Below are positions 53,296 through 63,458 of a stretch of 64,000 nt of DNA, in pieces. Each line of letters opens with the position of its first letter. The stretch's first letter is position 1. The DNA lies in NCBI RefSeq assembly GCF_000687455.2, contig NZ_JGVW01000084.1:49637-113636 (forward strand), written 5' to 3'. The DNA comes from Burkholderia sp. lig30. Its GTDB lineage: Bacteria > Pseudomonadota > Gammaproteobacteria > Burkholderiales > Burkholderiaceae. The position numbers were made by a program, and so were the translations under genes. The notes under the pieces were generated by a model. The model did no database searches. It had not been told where the DNA came from and was given only the letters and a program-made list of their open reading frames with translations.

Positions 53296-54186
53296 TCAGC
53301 TCTCGGCATCCAGCGCATCCAGACTGCGCCACATGTACCATGTCGCGACGGTGCGCCACGGCTCCCAGTTGGCGGCCACCTCACGCGCCTCGCTGCGGGT
53401 CACCGGCTCCCCGCTGAAATAATTCAGGCTGATCGCACGGATCAGGCCGGGATCGTCGAGCGGCAGCACGTCGGGCCGCGACAGGTTGAAAATCAGGAAC
53501 ATCTCGGCCGTCCAGCGGCCGATGCCGCGAATCTGCGTCAGCTCGGCGATCACGTCCTCGTCGTCCATCGACGTCCATTTGTCGACGTGCAGCGCGCCCG
53601 ACACGAAGTGCCGGGCCAGATCAAGGATGTACTCGGTCTTGCGCTTCGACAGCCCGCAGCCGATCAGCTTGTCCGCGCCGAGCTTGATGACCTGCTGCGG
53701 CGCGAGCTTCGGGCAGGCTGTCTGGATGCGCTCCCACAGCGCCTGCGCCGACGCGACCGACACCTGCTGCCCGACCACCGAACGCGCCAGCGTGACGAAC
53801 GGATCGGCTCGCTTGACGAGATGCGCGGGGCCGAAGTTCGGGATCAGCTTCTTCAGGATGCGGTCGCGCTTGACGAGATCGGCACACGCCTTCTCCCAGT
53901 ACGGCGGGCGCACGGCGACATCCGCGTCGACGACCGGCGCCGGTGCGTCGGCATCGGATGCGCGCGGCTTGCGGCCCGGCGCATCGGCGACCGCCAACGC
54001 GCCGTCGAGCGCCGCGGCGTCCATGCCCTTCGCGCGCGCAGGCTTCGCGGCAGGCGCTTGTGCCTGACCGTCGAGCGCGCCGTTCGGCGCGGCGCGCTTC
54101 GCGCCTGCCTTCGCGGCCGCCGCGTGCTGCGCTGCCGGCTGGCGCACCGTCGCGCGCTTGACCGGCGCTTTTCTGGCCGTTGCCAT
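53296..54186 (-). CDS. DNA-3-methyladenine glycosylase II-like protein with basic N-terminal tail
   Basis: A 296-residue HhH-GPD glycosylase that removes alkylated bases. The helix-hairpin-helix is LTQIRGIGRWTA (216-227) and D245 in LPLDDPGL matches the AlkA catalytic aspartate. The first about 95 residues are Ala/Lys/Arg/Pro-rich without predicted fold, resembling histone-H1-like tails. It lacks the N-terminal domain of E. coli AlkA. Located between cysS and accA on the same strand. Confidence 0.9.
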   Translation of the reverse strand: MATARKAPVKRATVRQPAAQHAAAAKAGAKRAAPNGALDGQAQAPAAKPARAKGMDAAALDGALAVADAPGRKPRASDADAPAPVVDADVAVRPPYWEKACADLVKRDRILKKLIPNFGPAHLVKRADPFVTLARSVVGQQVSVASAQALWERIQTACPKLAPQQVIKLGADKLIGCGLSKRKTEYILDLARHFVSGALHVDKWTSMDDEDVIAELTQIRGIGRWTAEMFLIFNLSRPDVLPLDDPGLIRAISLNYFSGEPVTRSEAREVAANWEPWRTVATWYMWRSLDALDAES

Positions 54187-54233
54187 CTTGCCTCCTACCT
54201 GGCGAGTCGATCAGTGGGACAGACGCGGCGCGC

Positions 54234-55631
54234 TCATATGCGACGCCATTCGGTCGACCCGCCCGGTTTGTCTTCAAGCGCGACACCGGCTTCGAGCAAT
54301 TCCGCCCGGATCCGGTCCGCTTCGGCATAGTTCTTCGCCTGCTTCGCCGCGCTGCGCGCGGCGATCCTCGATTCGATCTCGTCGACCGCCAGCGCGCCCG
54401 CCTGCGCGGCACCCGCCGCATGCTGCAGGAACGCGCGCGGCTCGCGGCCGAGCAAGCCGAGCAGGCCCGCCAGCTGTTTCAGCTGGCGCGCGAGCGCGGC
54501 ATCGCCCGTGCGGTTGACCTCGCCTGCGAGCTCGAACAGCACGGCGACCGCCACCGGCGTGTTGAAATCGTCGTTCATCGCGGCGGCGAAGCGCTGCGCG
54601 TACGGCTCGTTCCAGTCGAGCGCGAGCCCGTCCGGCGCGACGTCCTTCAACGCGGTGTAAAGGCGCGTGAGCGACGCGCGCGCATCGTCCAGGTGCACGT
54701 CGCTGTAGTTGAGCGGCGAACGGTAATGCGTGCGCGCGATGAAGAAACGCACCACTTCGGCGTCGTACTTCTCCAGCACCTCGCGGATCGTGAAGAAGTT
54801 GCCGAGCGATTTCGACATCTTCTCACTGTCGACCTGCACGAAACCGTTGTGCATCCAGTAATTGACGAAAGTTTGACCGGTCGCACCCTCGCTCTGCGCA
54901 ATTTCGTTTTCGTGATGCGGGAACTGCAGGTCCTGGCCGCCGCCGTGGATGTCGAAATGCTCGCCGAGCAGCGTGCAGCCCATCGCCGAGCACTCGATGT
55001 GCCAGCCCGGGCGGCCCGCGCCGTATTTCGAATCCCACGAGGTGTCGGCCGGCTCTTCCGCCTTCGCACGCTTCCACAACACGAAATCGAGCGGATCTTC
55101 CTTCGCGTCGTTCGCCGCGACGCGCTCGCCGGCGCGCAGATCCTCGAGCGACTTGCCCGACAGCTTCCCGTAGCCGGCGAACTTGCGCACCGCGAAATTG
55201 ACGTCGCCGTCCTTCGCCTGATACGCGTAGCCGTTCGACTCGAGCGCCTCGATCATGCCGAGCATCTGCGGAATGAACTGCGTCGCGCGCGGCTCGATGT
55301 CCGGGCGCTGGACGCCGAGCGCGTCGGTGTCGGCGTGCATCGCCGCGATGAAACGGTCGGTCAGCGACTTGATCGTCTCGCCGTTCTCGACCGCGCGCCG
55401 GATGATCTTGTCGTCGATGTCAGTGATGTTGCGCACGTACGTGACCCGGTAGCCGAGCGCACGCAGCCAGCGCTGCACCAGGTCGAACACGACCATCATG
55501 CGCGCGTGGCCCACGTGACAATAGTCGTAGACGGTGATGCCGCATACGTACATCCGCACTTCGCCGGGCTGGCGCGGCACGAAGACTTGCTTGTCACGCG
55601 CGAGCGTGTTGTAGATGCGCAGTGATTCCAT
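54234..55631 (-). CDS. cysS: Cysteine-tRNA ligase CysS
   Basis: A 465-residue class I synthetase. C30 and the later HIECSAM and HHEN segments supply the zinc site; the HIGH-type motif is HVGH (39-42) and the KMSKS motif is intact in EKMSKSLGN. The ATG at 55631 gives [10 protein letters not shown], the family start. It is divergent from the TPR gene. Confidence 0.97.
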   Translation of the reverse strand: MESLRIYNTLARDKQVFVPRQPGEVRMYVCGITVYDYCHVGHARMMVVFDLVQRWLRALGYRVTYVRNITDIDDKIIRRAVENGETIKSLTDRFIAAMHADTDALGVQRPDIEPRATQFIPQMLGMIEALESNGYAYQAKDGDVNFAVRKFAGYGKLSGKSLEDLRAGERVAANDAKEDPLDFVLWKRAKAEEPADTSWDSKYGAGRPGWHIECSAMGCTLLGEHFDIHGGGQDLQFPHHENEIAQSEGATGQTFVNYWMHNGFVQVDSEKMSKSLGNFFTIREVLEKYDAEVVRFFIARTHYRSPLNYSDVHLDDARASLTRLYTALKDVAPDGLALDWNEPYAQRFAAAMNDDFNTPVAVAVLFELAGEVNRTGDAALARQLKQLAGLLGLLGREPRAFLQHAAGAAQAGALAVDEIESRIAARSAAKQAKNYAEADRIRAELLEAGVALEDKPGGSTEWRRI

Positions 55632-55865
55632 AGAGATGACACGTGAGCCGAAGGAAACCGCCCTGGCGATGCTCGCCCTGCATGCGAACCGGCCGAGGCA
55701 CCCGCGACGGCGGCATGCCGCGCGCGTCCTCGGTATCACATGGGGCGGGTCAGGCTGCATGCACAGCGGTGACGGCCACGAGAGGCAAAAGACTGTCTGC
55801 GGCTCGCCGGAACGCGCAGACGTTTTGTTAGAATGGCTCGGAGTATAACATTCCGATTTACGCCT

Positions 55866-56564
55866 ATGAAATCTCCCCGCGGCCGCGCGCCGAGCGCTGC
55901 GACCCTCGTTGCGACCGCCGTCCTGGGCGCCGCACTGACGCTTCTGCCGGCCGCCGCGGCCCTGGCGCAGAAGGCTCCGCCCACCGCCGACGGCACGCCG
56001 GAGATCGACACGTCGATCTCCGGCAAGAAGTGGACGCAGGCGCTCGAGCAGCTCGACGCACGCATCCTGGCCAATCCGCACGACGTGCAGGCGCAGTTCA
56101 AGCGCGGCACCGTGCTCGCCCGCCTGAACCGCGACGACGACGCGATCGAGCAGTTCGTCGCGCTGACCCAGGCATACCCGGAACTGCCCGAGCCGTACAA
56201 CAACCTCGCGGCGCTCTACGCGAAGCACGGCCGCTACGACGAGGCGCGCGCCGCGCTCGTCACCGCCACGCAGGCGAACCCGAGCTACAACCTCGCCTAC
56301 GAGAATCTCGGCGACCTGTACCTGCGGCTCGCCGCCGAATCGTACAAGCGCGCGCAGGCGCTCGGCGGCACGACCGGCGCGACCGCGCAGCGCCTCGCCG
56401 ACCTGCAGAAGATCATCGCGCCGCCGAAGGCGTCGGCCGCGCGCGCGTACTCGGAGCGGGCGGCCGCGAACGTGTCCACCACCACGCTGCCGCTGTCGCC
56501 GACCTTCCAGTTCGGCGGCCCGTCCGCCGCGATGTCGGCGCCGTACCTCGCGCCGTCGCGATAA
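55866..56564 (+). CDS. Exported TPR-repeat protein
   Basis: A 232-residue protein with a signal peptide (residues 1-34 with the core [16 protein letters not shown]). At least three tetratricopeptide repeats follow ([59 protein letters not shown]). The C-terminal part is low complexity. It is probably a periplasmic scaffold; the partner is unknown. It precedes two cyclophilin genes on the same strand. Confidence 0.88.
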   Translation: MKSPRGRAPSAATLVATAVLGAALTLLPAAAALAQKAPPTADGTPEIDTSISGKKWTQALEQLDARILANPHDVQAQFKRGTVLARLNRDDDAIEQFVALTQAYPELPEPYNNLAALYAKHGRYDEARAALVTATQANPSYNLAYENLGDLYLRLAAESYKRAQALGGTTGATAQRLADLQKIIAPPKASAARAYSERAAANVSTTTLPLSPTFQFGGPSAAMSAPYLAPSR

Positions 56565-56605
56565 GCGGCGCGCACCCCGTCATCTCCCCCAACAAGAGGA
56601 TCGTC

Positions 56606-57181
56606 ATGAAACGTCTGTTGCTGGCGCTTGGCAGCGCCGCCCTTCTCGCGAGCGCACCGTCCTTTGCGCAAACGGCCACCGCGCATCCCGTCGTGCAACT
56701 GAAGACCACGCAGGGTGACATTCGCGTCGAGCTGTATCCGGAGAAGGCGCCGAAGACGGTCGCCAACTTCCTCGACTACGTGAAGGCGGGCCAGTACAAC
56801 GGCACGATCTTCCATCGCGTGATCAAGGGCTTCATGATCCAGGGCGGCGGCTACAAGGCCAACTTCGACGAGAAGCCGACCCGCGCGCCGATCCCGCTCG
56901 AAAGCCGCAACGGCCTGAAGAACGTGACGGGCACGATCGCGATGGCCCGCACGAGCGACCCGAACTCGGCGACCGCCCAGTTCTTCATCAACACGGTCGA
57001 CAACGCCGGCCTTGACTACCCGAATCCGGACGGCAACGGCTATGCGGTGTTCGGCAAGGTCGTGTCGGGGATGGACGTCGTGAAGAAGATCGAAGCCGCG
57101 CCGACCACGTCGCGCGGCCCGATGCGCGACGTGCCGGAACAGCAGGTCGTGATCGAATCGGCGAGCGTCGTCTCGAAATAA
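56606..57181 (+). CDS. ppiA: Periplasmic peptidyl-prolyl isomerase (cyclophilin, PpiA)
   Basis: A 191-residue cyclophilin with a signal peptide ending SFA. The core has [19 protein letters not shown] and [11 protein letters not shown], the standard active-site segments (the catalytic arginine in FHR). It assists periplasmic protein folding. The ATG at 56606 has AAGAGGA upstream. A second, leaderless cyclophilin follows after 87 bp. Confidence 0.94.
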   Translation: MKRLLLALGSAALLASAPSFAQTATAHPVVQLKTTQGDIRVELYPEKAPKTVANFLDYVKAGQYNGTIFHRVIKGFMIQGGGYKANFDEKPTRAPIPLESRNGLKNVTGTIAMARTSDPNSATAQFFINTVDNAGLDYPNPDGNGYAVFGKVVSGMDVVKKIEAAPTTSRGPMRDVPEQQVVIESASVVSK

Positions 57182-57268
57182 TGCCGGCCGGATCGTTCCG
57201 GCGCCACACGCGGCCGTGTCGTCCGACCGGCCGCGTGCCATTTAAACCACCTCATCGAAGGAATCATC

Positions 57269-57760
57269 ATGGTTGAACTGCATACGAACCACGGCGTCAT
57301 CAAGCTCGAACTCGATGCCGAGAAAGCGCCGAAGACGGTGGAAAACTTCCTGAACTACGTGAAGAAGGGTCACTACGACGGCACGGTGTTCCACCGCGTG
57401 ATCAACGGCTTCATGATCCAGGGCGGCGGCTTCGAGCCGGGCCTCAAGCAGAAGCCGACCGACGCGCCGATCGACAACGAGGCCAACAACGGCCTGAAGA
57501 ACGACGCATACACGATCGCGATGGCCCGCACGAACGATCCGCATTCGGCGACCGCCCAGTTCTTCATCAACGTCAACGACAACGACTTCCTGAACCACTC
57601 GTCGCCGACGCCGCAAGGCTGGGGCTACACGGTGTTCGGCAAGGTCGTCGAAGGCCAGGACGTGGTCGACAAGATCAAGGCCGTGAAGACGGGCAGCAAG
57701 GGCTTCCATCAGGACGTGCCGAGCGACGACGTCGTGATCGAGAAGGCCGTCGTCGTCTGA
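57269..57760 (+). CDS. ppiB: Cytoplasmic peptidyl-prolyl isomerase (cyclophilin, PpiB)
   Basis: A 163-residue cyclophilin without a signal peptide. [19 protein letters not shown] and [11 protein letters not shown] mark the active site. GAAGGAA lies before the start. It is clearly a paralogue of the exported copy just upstream, giving one enzyme per compartment. Confidence 0.95.
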   Translation: MVELHTNHGVIKLELDAEKAPKTVENFLNYVKKGHYDGTVFHRVINGFMIQGGGFEPGLKQKPTDAPIDNEANNGLKNDAYTIAMARTNDPHSATAQFFINVNDNDFLNHSSPTPQGWGYTVFGKVVEGQDVVDKIKAVKTGSKGFHQDVPSDDVVIEKAVVV

Positions 57761-57783
57761 CACTGGCGCACGGAGGCACTTCG

Positions 57784-58584
57784 ATGTTGCAGGAAACCCC
57801 GCCGCGAAGCGTCTCCGCGGGCGTGCCGGGCGAGCGCGAATACGCGCAGGCGGCACGCCCCTTTCTGTTTCTGTCCGACCTGCATCTGAGCGAGGCGATT
57901 CCGAAGACGGTCGCCGCGTTCGAGCATTTCGTGACCTTCACCGCGGACAGCGCCGATTCGGTGTTCATCCTCGGCGACCTGTTCGAATACTGGATCGGCG
58001 ACGACGTGCTCGGCGCCGACCCGTTCGCCGCGCGCATCGCATCGCTGCTGCACACGCTCTCCGAGCGCGGCATCGCGCTGTACGTGATGCACGGCAACCG
58101 CGACTTCCTGCTCGGCAAGCGCTTCATGAAAGCCGCCGGCGCGAAGCTGCTGCCCGATCCCGCATTGATCACGGCGTTCGGCCAGCACATCGTGCTCGCG
58201 CACGGCGACGCGCAATGCACGGCCGACCGCGGCTACCAGCGCTTCCGGCGGGTGGCACGCAACCGCGCGTTGCAGTGGCTGTTCCTCGCCTGCCCGTTCC
58301 GCTGGCGCCGCTCGCTGGCCGAACGCATGCGCGCGAACAGCGAGGCCGGCCGGATGCGCCCGGCCTCACCGCGCTACGACGTGACCCGCGAAGGCGTCGC
58401 CGCGCTGTTCAGGCTCAGCCATGCGAGCGTGATGATCCACGGCCACACGCACCGCCCCGCGCGCCATCTGGAGCCGGGCGGCGTGCGCTGGGTGTTGCCG
58501 GACTGGGATCTCGACCACGGCACGCCGCGCGGCGGCTACCTGCGCGTCGACGCGGAAGGCATCCACGCGCTGCCGCTCGACTGA
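57784..58584 (+). CDS. lpxH: UDP-2,3-diacylglucosamine diphosphatase LpxH
   Basis: A 266-residue calcineurin-type metallophosphoesterase that makes lipid X in lipid A synthesis. The metal-binding blocks are SDLHLS, GDLFEYWIGDD, GNRDFLLG, HGDAQCTAD and HGHTHRP. The gene follows ppiB by 23 bp, the same order as in E. coli (ppiB-lpxH). Confidence 0.95.
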   Translation: MLQETPPRSVSAGVPGEREYAQAARPFLFLSDLHLSEAIPKTVAAFEHFVTFTADSADSVFILGDLFEYWIGDDVLGADPFAARIASLLHTLSERGIALYVMHGNRDFLLGKRFMKAAGAKLLPDPALITAFGQHIVLAHGDAQCTADRGYQRFRRVARNRALQWLFLACPFRWRRSLAERMRANSEAGRMRPASPRYDVTREGVAALFRLSHASVMIHGHTHRPARHLEPGGVRWVLPDWDLDHGTPRGGYLRVDAEGIHALPLD

Positions 58585-58590
58585 CCCCGA

Positions 58591-59364
58591 TCAGCGCTCG
58601 CGCTCGACCGCCTTGCCCTCCAGCACCGCCGACAGGCGGCGCAAGTCCAGCCGTGCCGCATCGGCGCCCTGCAACGATTCCAGATGCGTGCCGAGGCGTT
58701 CGAGCGCCGCCACGATCTCGTCGACCCGCCGGCTTTCCCTGGCCGCGTGATCGATCAGCCCGTGGATCGCAAGCGACATCGGATCGTCCGCGTTCGGCGT
58801 GATGCCGTACGCGTAGAACGCCGGGCGCGCCGGCTCGGGCTTCGGCTGGGCCGGCATCACGATCCGCGCCGGATTGCCGACCGCCGTCCCGCCGGCCGGC
58901 ACCGGCTTCACCACCACCGCGTTCGAGCCGATCTTCGCACCCGCGCCGACCGTGAAACTGCCCAGCACCTTCGCGCCGGCGCCAACGATCACGCCGGCCT
59001 CGAGCGTCGGGTGGCGCTTCGCGCCGCGGGTGAGCGACGTGCCGCCGAGCGTCACGCCCTGGTAGATCGTGCAGTCGTCGCCGACGATCGCCGTCTCGCC
59101 GATCACGACACCCATCCCGTGATCGATGAACACGCGCCGCCCGACCGTCGCGCCCGGGTGAATCTCGATGCCGGTCAGAAAGCGCGCGAGCTGCGACACG
59201 AGGCGCGCGAGCCAATACCGCTTCCCGCGCCAGCACGCATGCGCGGCGCGATGCAGGACGAGCGCATGGAGCCCCGGATAACAGGTCAGCACTTCCCACG
59301 CGCTGCGAGCGGCGGGATCGCGCTCGCGGATCGTGGCAACGTCTTCGCGCAGTCTCGTGAACAT
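58591..59364 (-). CDS. cysE: Serine O-acetyltransferase CysE
   Basis: A 257-residue hexapeptide-repeat acetyltransferase that makes O-acetylserine for cysteine. [20 protein letters not shown] and [21 protein letters not shown] are characteristic. The C-terminal tail after about residue 185 is longer than in minimal SATs. It converges with lpxH and is separated by only 6 bp. Confidence 0.94.
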   Translation of the reverse strand: MFTRLREDVATIRERDPAARSAWEVLTCYPGLHALVLHRAAHACWRGKRYWLARLVSQLARFLTGIEIHPGATVGRRVFIDHGMGVVIGETAIVGDDCTIYQGVTLGGTSLTRGAKRHPTLEAGVIVGAGAKVLGSFTVGAGAKIGSNAVVVKPVPAGGTAVGNPARIVMPAQPKPEPARPAFYAYGITPNADDPMSLAIHGLIDHAARESRRVDEIVAALERLGTHLESLQGADAARLDLRRLSAVLEGKAVERER

Positions 59365-59528
59365 GGTCGGGTCCGGGAGAAGCCGGCGCGCACCGCCGGC
59401 GATGCGCCGGCCCTTATCAGGCCGGCAGCTTTACATATGACGTCGGCTGATTGTAGGTCGACTCGCGCGCACCCGCACGGTGTGCCCGGATCACCCCGCC
59501 GCCGGCACGGGTATTGGGCGACGCGCCG

Positions 59529-60356
59529 TTACGCGTCGCCGTCGGGCGTGCGCGATTTCAGCAGGATGTGCTTCGCGATGCCGCGCAGGATGTTCACCTC
59601 CTCGCGCTCGAGGCCGGTGCGCGCGAACAGGCGCCGCAGCCGGGGCATCAGTTTTTTCGGGTTGCGCGGATCGAGGAAATCGATCGCGATCAGCGCGTTT
59701 TCCAGGTGCGCGTACATCCTCTCGATCTCGTCGCTCTGCGCGAGCGTGCCCGCCTCGGACTGCGGTTGCGGCGCGTCCGCGTGGTCGAGGAACGCGACGC
59801 GCAACTCGTACGCAAGCACCTGCACCGCCTGCGCGAGGTTCAACGAGCTGTAGGCCGGATTCGCCGGGATGTGCGCGAGCACGCTGCATTGCTCGACATG
59901 CTCGTTCGACAGCCCGGTGCGTTCGTTGCCGAACACGAGCGCGATGTCGCCCGCGCCTGCCTGCCCGCACGCCTGCCCGGCCGCCTCGCGCGGCGCGAGC
60001 CGCGGCGGGCCGTACTCGCGGCCGCGCGCGGTCAGCGCGATCGACCAGTGCACGCCATTGAGCGCGTCGCCGAGCGTCGGCACGACGTGCGCGGACGCGA
60101 GCACGTCGTCGGCGCCGCTCGCCATCGCGATCGCCTCGGGATCGCTCTGCACGTGCGGCACGCGGGGCGCGACCAGCACGAGCCGCGAAAATCCCATCGT
60201 TTTCAGCGCGCGGGCGGCCGCGCCGACGTTGCCGGGATGGCTCGGCTCGACGAGCACGAAGCGGGTCGACGTAAAGCCGCCGCGCAGCGGCCCGGATGAC
60301 TGCGCCGCGCCGGCGGCTGACGGAGCGGCAGTTTTCTGCAAGGATTCCAACACCAT
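59529..60356 (-). CDS. trmJ: tRNA (cytidine/uridine-2'-O-)-methyltransferase TrmJ
   Basis: A 275-residue SPOUT-fold methyltransferase. VLVEPSHPGNVGAAARAL starts the domain, and LVFGNERTGLSNEHVEQC and NLAQAVQVLAYELR form the SAM-binding knot. TrmJ modifies position 32 of several tRNAs. The ATG at 60356 includes an Ala/Ser-rich lead of about 30 residues before the fold. It is divergent from suhB. Confidence 0.93.
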   Translation of the reverse strand: MVLESLQKTAAPSAAGAAQSSGPLRGGFTSTRFVLVEPSHPGNVGAAARALKTMGFSRLVLVAPRVPHVQSDPEAIAMASGADDVLASAHVVPTLGDALNGVHWSIALTARGREYGPPRLAPREAAGQACGQAGAGDIALVFGNERTGLSNEHVEQCSVLAHIPANPAYSSLNLAQAVQVLAYELRVAFLDHADAPQPQSEAGTLAQSDEIERMYAHLENALIAIDFLDPRNPKKLMPRLRRLFARTGLEREEVNILRGIAKHILLKSRTPDGDA

Positions 60357-60626
60357 ACGACTCGATTCACCAGAATGCCGGTATGGTACGCCAACACCGC
60401 GCCAAACCCACCTGCCAGGATGGCGAATGGGGTTTCCCCGTGCCATCCCCGCGAAAAAAAGCCGAAAGTCGGGTAAAATCATGCCCTTATCCGCGCCCGC
60501 ATCAAGCGGCGCGCGTCGTTCTTTGTCAATTCGCGTCTCTCCTCGCCGAAGCGTGCCCGCGCCGCTTCGGGCGGTTTGTTCCATTTTCGTGGCGGCCACC
60601 TGCCGCCAGCAACAGGATCCAGGCTC

Positions 60627-61430
60627 ATGCATCCCATGCTCAACATCGCTGTCAAGGCTGCGCGCCGCGCCGGACAGATCATCAACCGCGCTTCGCTCGA
60701 TCTCGACCTGATCGAGATCCGCAAGAAGCAGCAGAACGACTTCGTCACCGAAGTGGACAAGGCCGCCGAAGACGCGATCATCGAGACGCTGAAGACCGCC
60801 TACCCCGATCACGCGATCCTCGCGGAAGAGTCGGGCCATTCGGAAAACGAATCCGAATACCAGTGGATCATCGATCCGCTCGACGGCACCACCAACTTCA
60901 TCCACGGCTTCCCGTACTACTGCGTGTCGATCGCGCTCGCGCACAAGGGCGTCGTCACGCAGGCGGTGGTCTACGACCCCAACAAGAACGACCTGTTCAC
61001 GGCGACGCGCGGCCGCGGCGCGTACCTGAACGACCGCCGCATCCGCGTCGGTCGCCGTGACCGCCTGTCGGACGCGCTGATCGGCACCGGCTTCCCGTTC
61101 CGCGAGAAGGACGGCCTCGACGCGTATGCGCGCCTGTTCACCGAAATGACCCAGGCCTGCACGGGCCTGCGGCGCCCGGGCGCCGCCGCGCTCGACCTGG
61201 CGAACGTCGCGGCCGGCCGCCTCGACGGCTTCTTCGAACAGGGCATCAGCATCTGGGACATCGCCGCGGGCAGCCTGCTGATCACCGAAGCCGGCGGTCT
61301 CGTCGGCAATTACCTGGGCGACGCCGACTTCCTGGAGCGCCATGAGATCGTCGCGGCGAACCCGAAGATCTACGCGCAGATGATCCCGATCCTGAACCGC
61401 TACAGCCGGATGCACCCCGCAGCGGAATAA
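60627..61430 (+). CDS. suhB: Inositol monophosphatase family protein SuhB
   Basis: A 267-residue Mg-dependent phosphatase. The metal and catalytic motifs are [22 protein letters not shown] and [15 protein letters not shown]. SuhB in E. coli also joins the rRNA antitermination complex. The ATG at 60627 gives [16 protein letters not shown], the usual start. A TAAAAT at about 60474-60479 is a possible -10 box. Confidence 0.95.
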   Translation: MHPMLNIAVKAARRAGQIINRASLDLDLIEIRKKQQNDFVTEVDKAAEDAIIETLKTAYPDHAILAEESGHSENESEYQWIIDPLDGTTNFIHGFPYYCVSIALAHKGVVTQAVVYDPNKNDLFTATRGRGAYLNDRRIRVGRRDRLSDALIGTGFPFREKDGLDAYARLFTEMTQACTGLRRPGAAALDLANVAAGRLDGFFEQGISIWDIAAGSLLITEAGGLVGNYLGDADFLERHEIVAANPKIYAQMIPILNRYSRMHPAAE

Positions 61431-61647
61431 CGCGCGCCCTCCGGTTGCGTCTACGGCCCGAGTCGCCCCGTGCGGCCCGGGCCGTTGTCGTTTTTGCGGC
61501 GGGGATCGCGGTGCGTGGGTTGGCCGGCCAGCGTCCGGCCGATCGCAGACGGGGTGCAGTCACTCCTATTCCAAACTGCAATCTGTATAGTCGACGTGCG
61601 CGCTTCGCGCCGACGCGACTTCCATTCACTCTTTTTTGCGACTCGCC

Positions 61648-62475
61648 ATGATCCGAAAAGCCGCATCCGTGCGCCCAGACTGGGTGATGCGCGCCCAGCC
61701 GACAGAGGGCATCGAGCGTATCGAGGCCTGGTTTCATGGCAAAGCGTATGCCATGCATCGCCACGATACGTACGCGATCGGGCGCACGCTCGCGGGGGTG
61801 CAGAGCTTCAGCTATCGACGCAGCCGGCGCGACAGCCTGCCGGGTAACACCATCGTGCTTCATCCCGACGAAGCGCACGACGGCCAGGCGGGGACGGGCG
61901 AGGGCTTTCGCTACCGCATGATTTACGTGGAGCCCGCGCTTTTTCAGGAGGTATTGGGTGGCCGAGCGCTGCCGTTCCTCGAAGGCGGTGTGACAACCAA
62001 CCCAGGTATCGCGGCAGCAACGGAAACCTTGCTGCAACACGTCGGCCATACGTTCGAGCCGCTCGAACAGAGCGACGCGCTGGCCGAGCTTGCGCATGCG
62101 CTCGCCACCGTCGCGGGCACGCCCCGCGAACGAGGGAAAGGTGATTATTCCGCGGCACGCCGTGCGCGCGATTATCTGCACGCGAACTTCACGCGCGTGG
62201 TTCCGCTCGAAGAGTTGGAGACAGCCGCAGGCCGTGACCGCTGGAGCCTCTCGCGTGATTTCCGCGCGTTCTACGGCACGAGTCCGTATCGCTACCTCAC
62301 AATGCGGCGACTCGACGCCGTGCGGCGCATGTTGCTCTCTGGCATCTCGCTCGCGAGCGCGGCAGCAGACGCGGGCTTCGCCGATCAAAGCCACATGACG
62401 CGTCATTTTCTGAAGACCTTCGGCCTCACGCCGGGACGCTGGGTCCAGATCGCGAGCAACGTGCCCCGCGATTGA
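61648..62475 (+). CDS. AraC-family transcriptional regulator
   Basis: A 275-residue AraC regulator with an N-terminal AraC-ligand-type cupin domain (HRHDTYAIGRTLAGVQSF...LHPDEAHDG) and a C-terminal double HTH (FADQSHMTRHFLKTFGLTPGRW). It lies between suhB and mutS in a less GC-extreme patch, followed by a cupin gene on the same strand, which may be its target. Start at 61648 (MIRKAASV); an ATG 12 bp upstream is possible. Confidence 0.88.
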   Translation: MIRKAASVRPDWVMRAQPTEGIERIEAWFHGKAYAMHRHDTYAIGRTLAGVQSFSYRRSRRDSLPGNTIVLHPDEAHDGQAGTGEGFRYRMIYVEPALFQEVLGGRALPFLEGGVTTNPGIAAATETLLQHVGHTFEPLEQSDALAELAHALATVAGTPRERGKGDYSAARRARDYLHANFTRVVPLEELETAAGRDRWSLSRDFRAFYGTSPYRYLTMRRLDAVRRMLLSGISLASAAADAGFADQSHMTRHFLKTFGLTPGRWVQIASNVPRD

Positions 62476-62556
62476 ACACTCACCCAGGATCGTTCAATAC
62501 GGCCCCCTGGCGACTGCGTATTCTCGACGGTACATCTACACCGAACGGAGAAAACG

Positions 62557-62913
62557 ATGTCCACATCAACTCATTCCCGCACTGCACCGGCAGCGCGCGG
62601 ACAATGTGAGGCGATTGACCTGAGTGGCAAGATTGCACTGGTCGAGGGCCACTGGCAGCCACGCGTGGTCGCGGAGATGAACGATTATCAGTTCAAGGTC
62701 GTCAAGATCGAAGGTGAATTCGTCTGGCACAAACACGGTGATACAGATGAGACCTTTCTCGTGCTGGACGGCGAATTGAGAATCGACTTCCGCGGTGGAC
62801 CCTCGGGCGACGGCTCGATCGTGTTGCGTGCCGGTCAGATGTCGAACGTGTGCTTCTGGCGAATTCAGCCACCTAGCAGGCTGCTGAAATACTGTTTTCC
62901 GGGATGCCCGTAA
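62557..62913 (+). CDS. Cupin-domain protein, C-terminally truncated
   Basis: A 118-residue cupin. The first cupin motif is present (EFVWHKHGDTDETFLVLDGEL), but the second one (P-x-G-x2-H) that should follow VLRAGQM is missing; the sequence instead runs into Cys/Arg-rich residues to the stop. The 3' end was probably replaced by a rearrangement or frameshift, so this may be a pseudogene. The start has a GGAG ribosome site upstream. Confidence 0.75.
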   Translation: MSTSTHSRTAPAARGQCEAIDLSGKIALVEGHWQPRVVAEMNDYQFKVVKIEGEFVWHKHGDTDETFLVLDGELRIDFRGGPSGDGSIVLRAGQMSNVCFWRIQPPSRLLKYCFPGCP

Positions 62914-63012
62914 GCCATTTTTGGGGGTGGCCTACCCCTTACCAAAGTCGCTCGAGCGGCTTGTAGGGCTTCCTACGCGGTCGGCAATTTTTTGCGTGCC
63001 CCTTCTCTGGAA

Positions 63013-63129
63013 CTAGTGGTTCACACAGTAGTCGATCGCGTCAATAGCCGCATCTAGCGGAAGTACGATTTCCTCTTTCGAAATCGATTGCAGCGCGAGT
63101 TCGCGCGGTAGCACTTGCAACTGCATCAT
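63013..63129 (-). other. Short open frame of 38 codons, possible gene remnant
   Basis: The minus-strand frame reads MMQLQVLPRELALQSI then SKEEIVLPLDAAIDAIDYCV and stops. The composition is protein-like (amphipathic, acidic) with an in-frame stop just upstream of the ATG. No ribosome site is seen. It may be a fragment of a lost gene; I do not recognise the family. Confidence 0.3.
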
Positions 63130-63202
63130 TCGGCACGCTCATTCAGTTCGGATCTGCTTGGATTGTCAGCAATCCACCAGCCGATGTCGAGCGTCCGGTC
63201 AT

Positions 63203-63350
63203 GGCCGAGGCTGTGTCAAAACGTGCGACTTCGACAGCGGGCGCGAAAGTTGACCCACCAGAATGCTCTGTATCGGCCTCGCGGCACTTCGGGAAGGGTA
63301 ATGCGACACCCGAAAAACGGGTAATTTCGAGTTTTGACACAGCCTCGGCC
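63203..63350. mobile_element. MITE-like element with 20-bp perfect terminal inverted repeats
   Basis: The left end 63203-63222 (GGCCGAGGCTGTGTCAAAAC) is the exact reverse complement of 63331-63350. The 108-bp centre encodes nothing convincing. The outer GGCC on each side could be part of the repeat or a target duplication. GGCTGTGTCAAAAC-type ends resemble insertion-sequence termini, so this is probably a non-autonomous derivative or the scar of one. Confidence 0.65.
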
Positions 63351-63458
63351 GGCAGCCGCCAGTGGGAGCACTGGAAACTGGCCGAAAGGCGAACTTTGGG
63401 CGAAGGTGCCGGCGCCACTGGTAAACTCGGGCAGCCAAAGTAACCTTACGCCTGACCT

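Larger units (their letters stand above)
62914..63458. other. Degenerate region upstream of mutS
   Basis: 545 bp without an intact gene. It contains a 38-codon minus-strand frame (63013-63129), a 148-bp inverted-repeat element (63203-63350) and the mutS leader. The stretch is more AT-rich than neighbours and looks like scarred accessory DNA. Confidence 0.6.
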
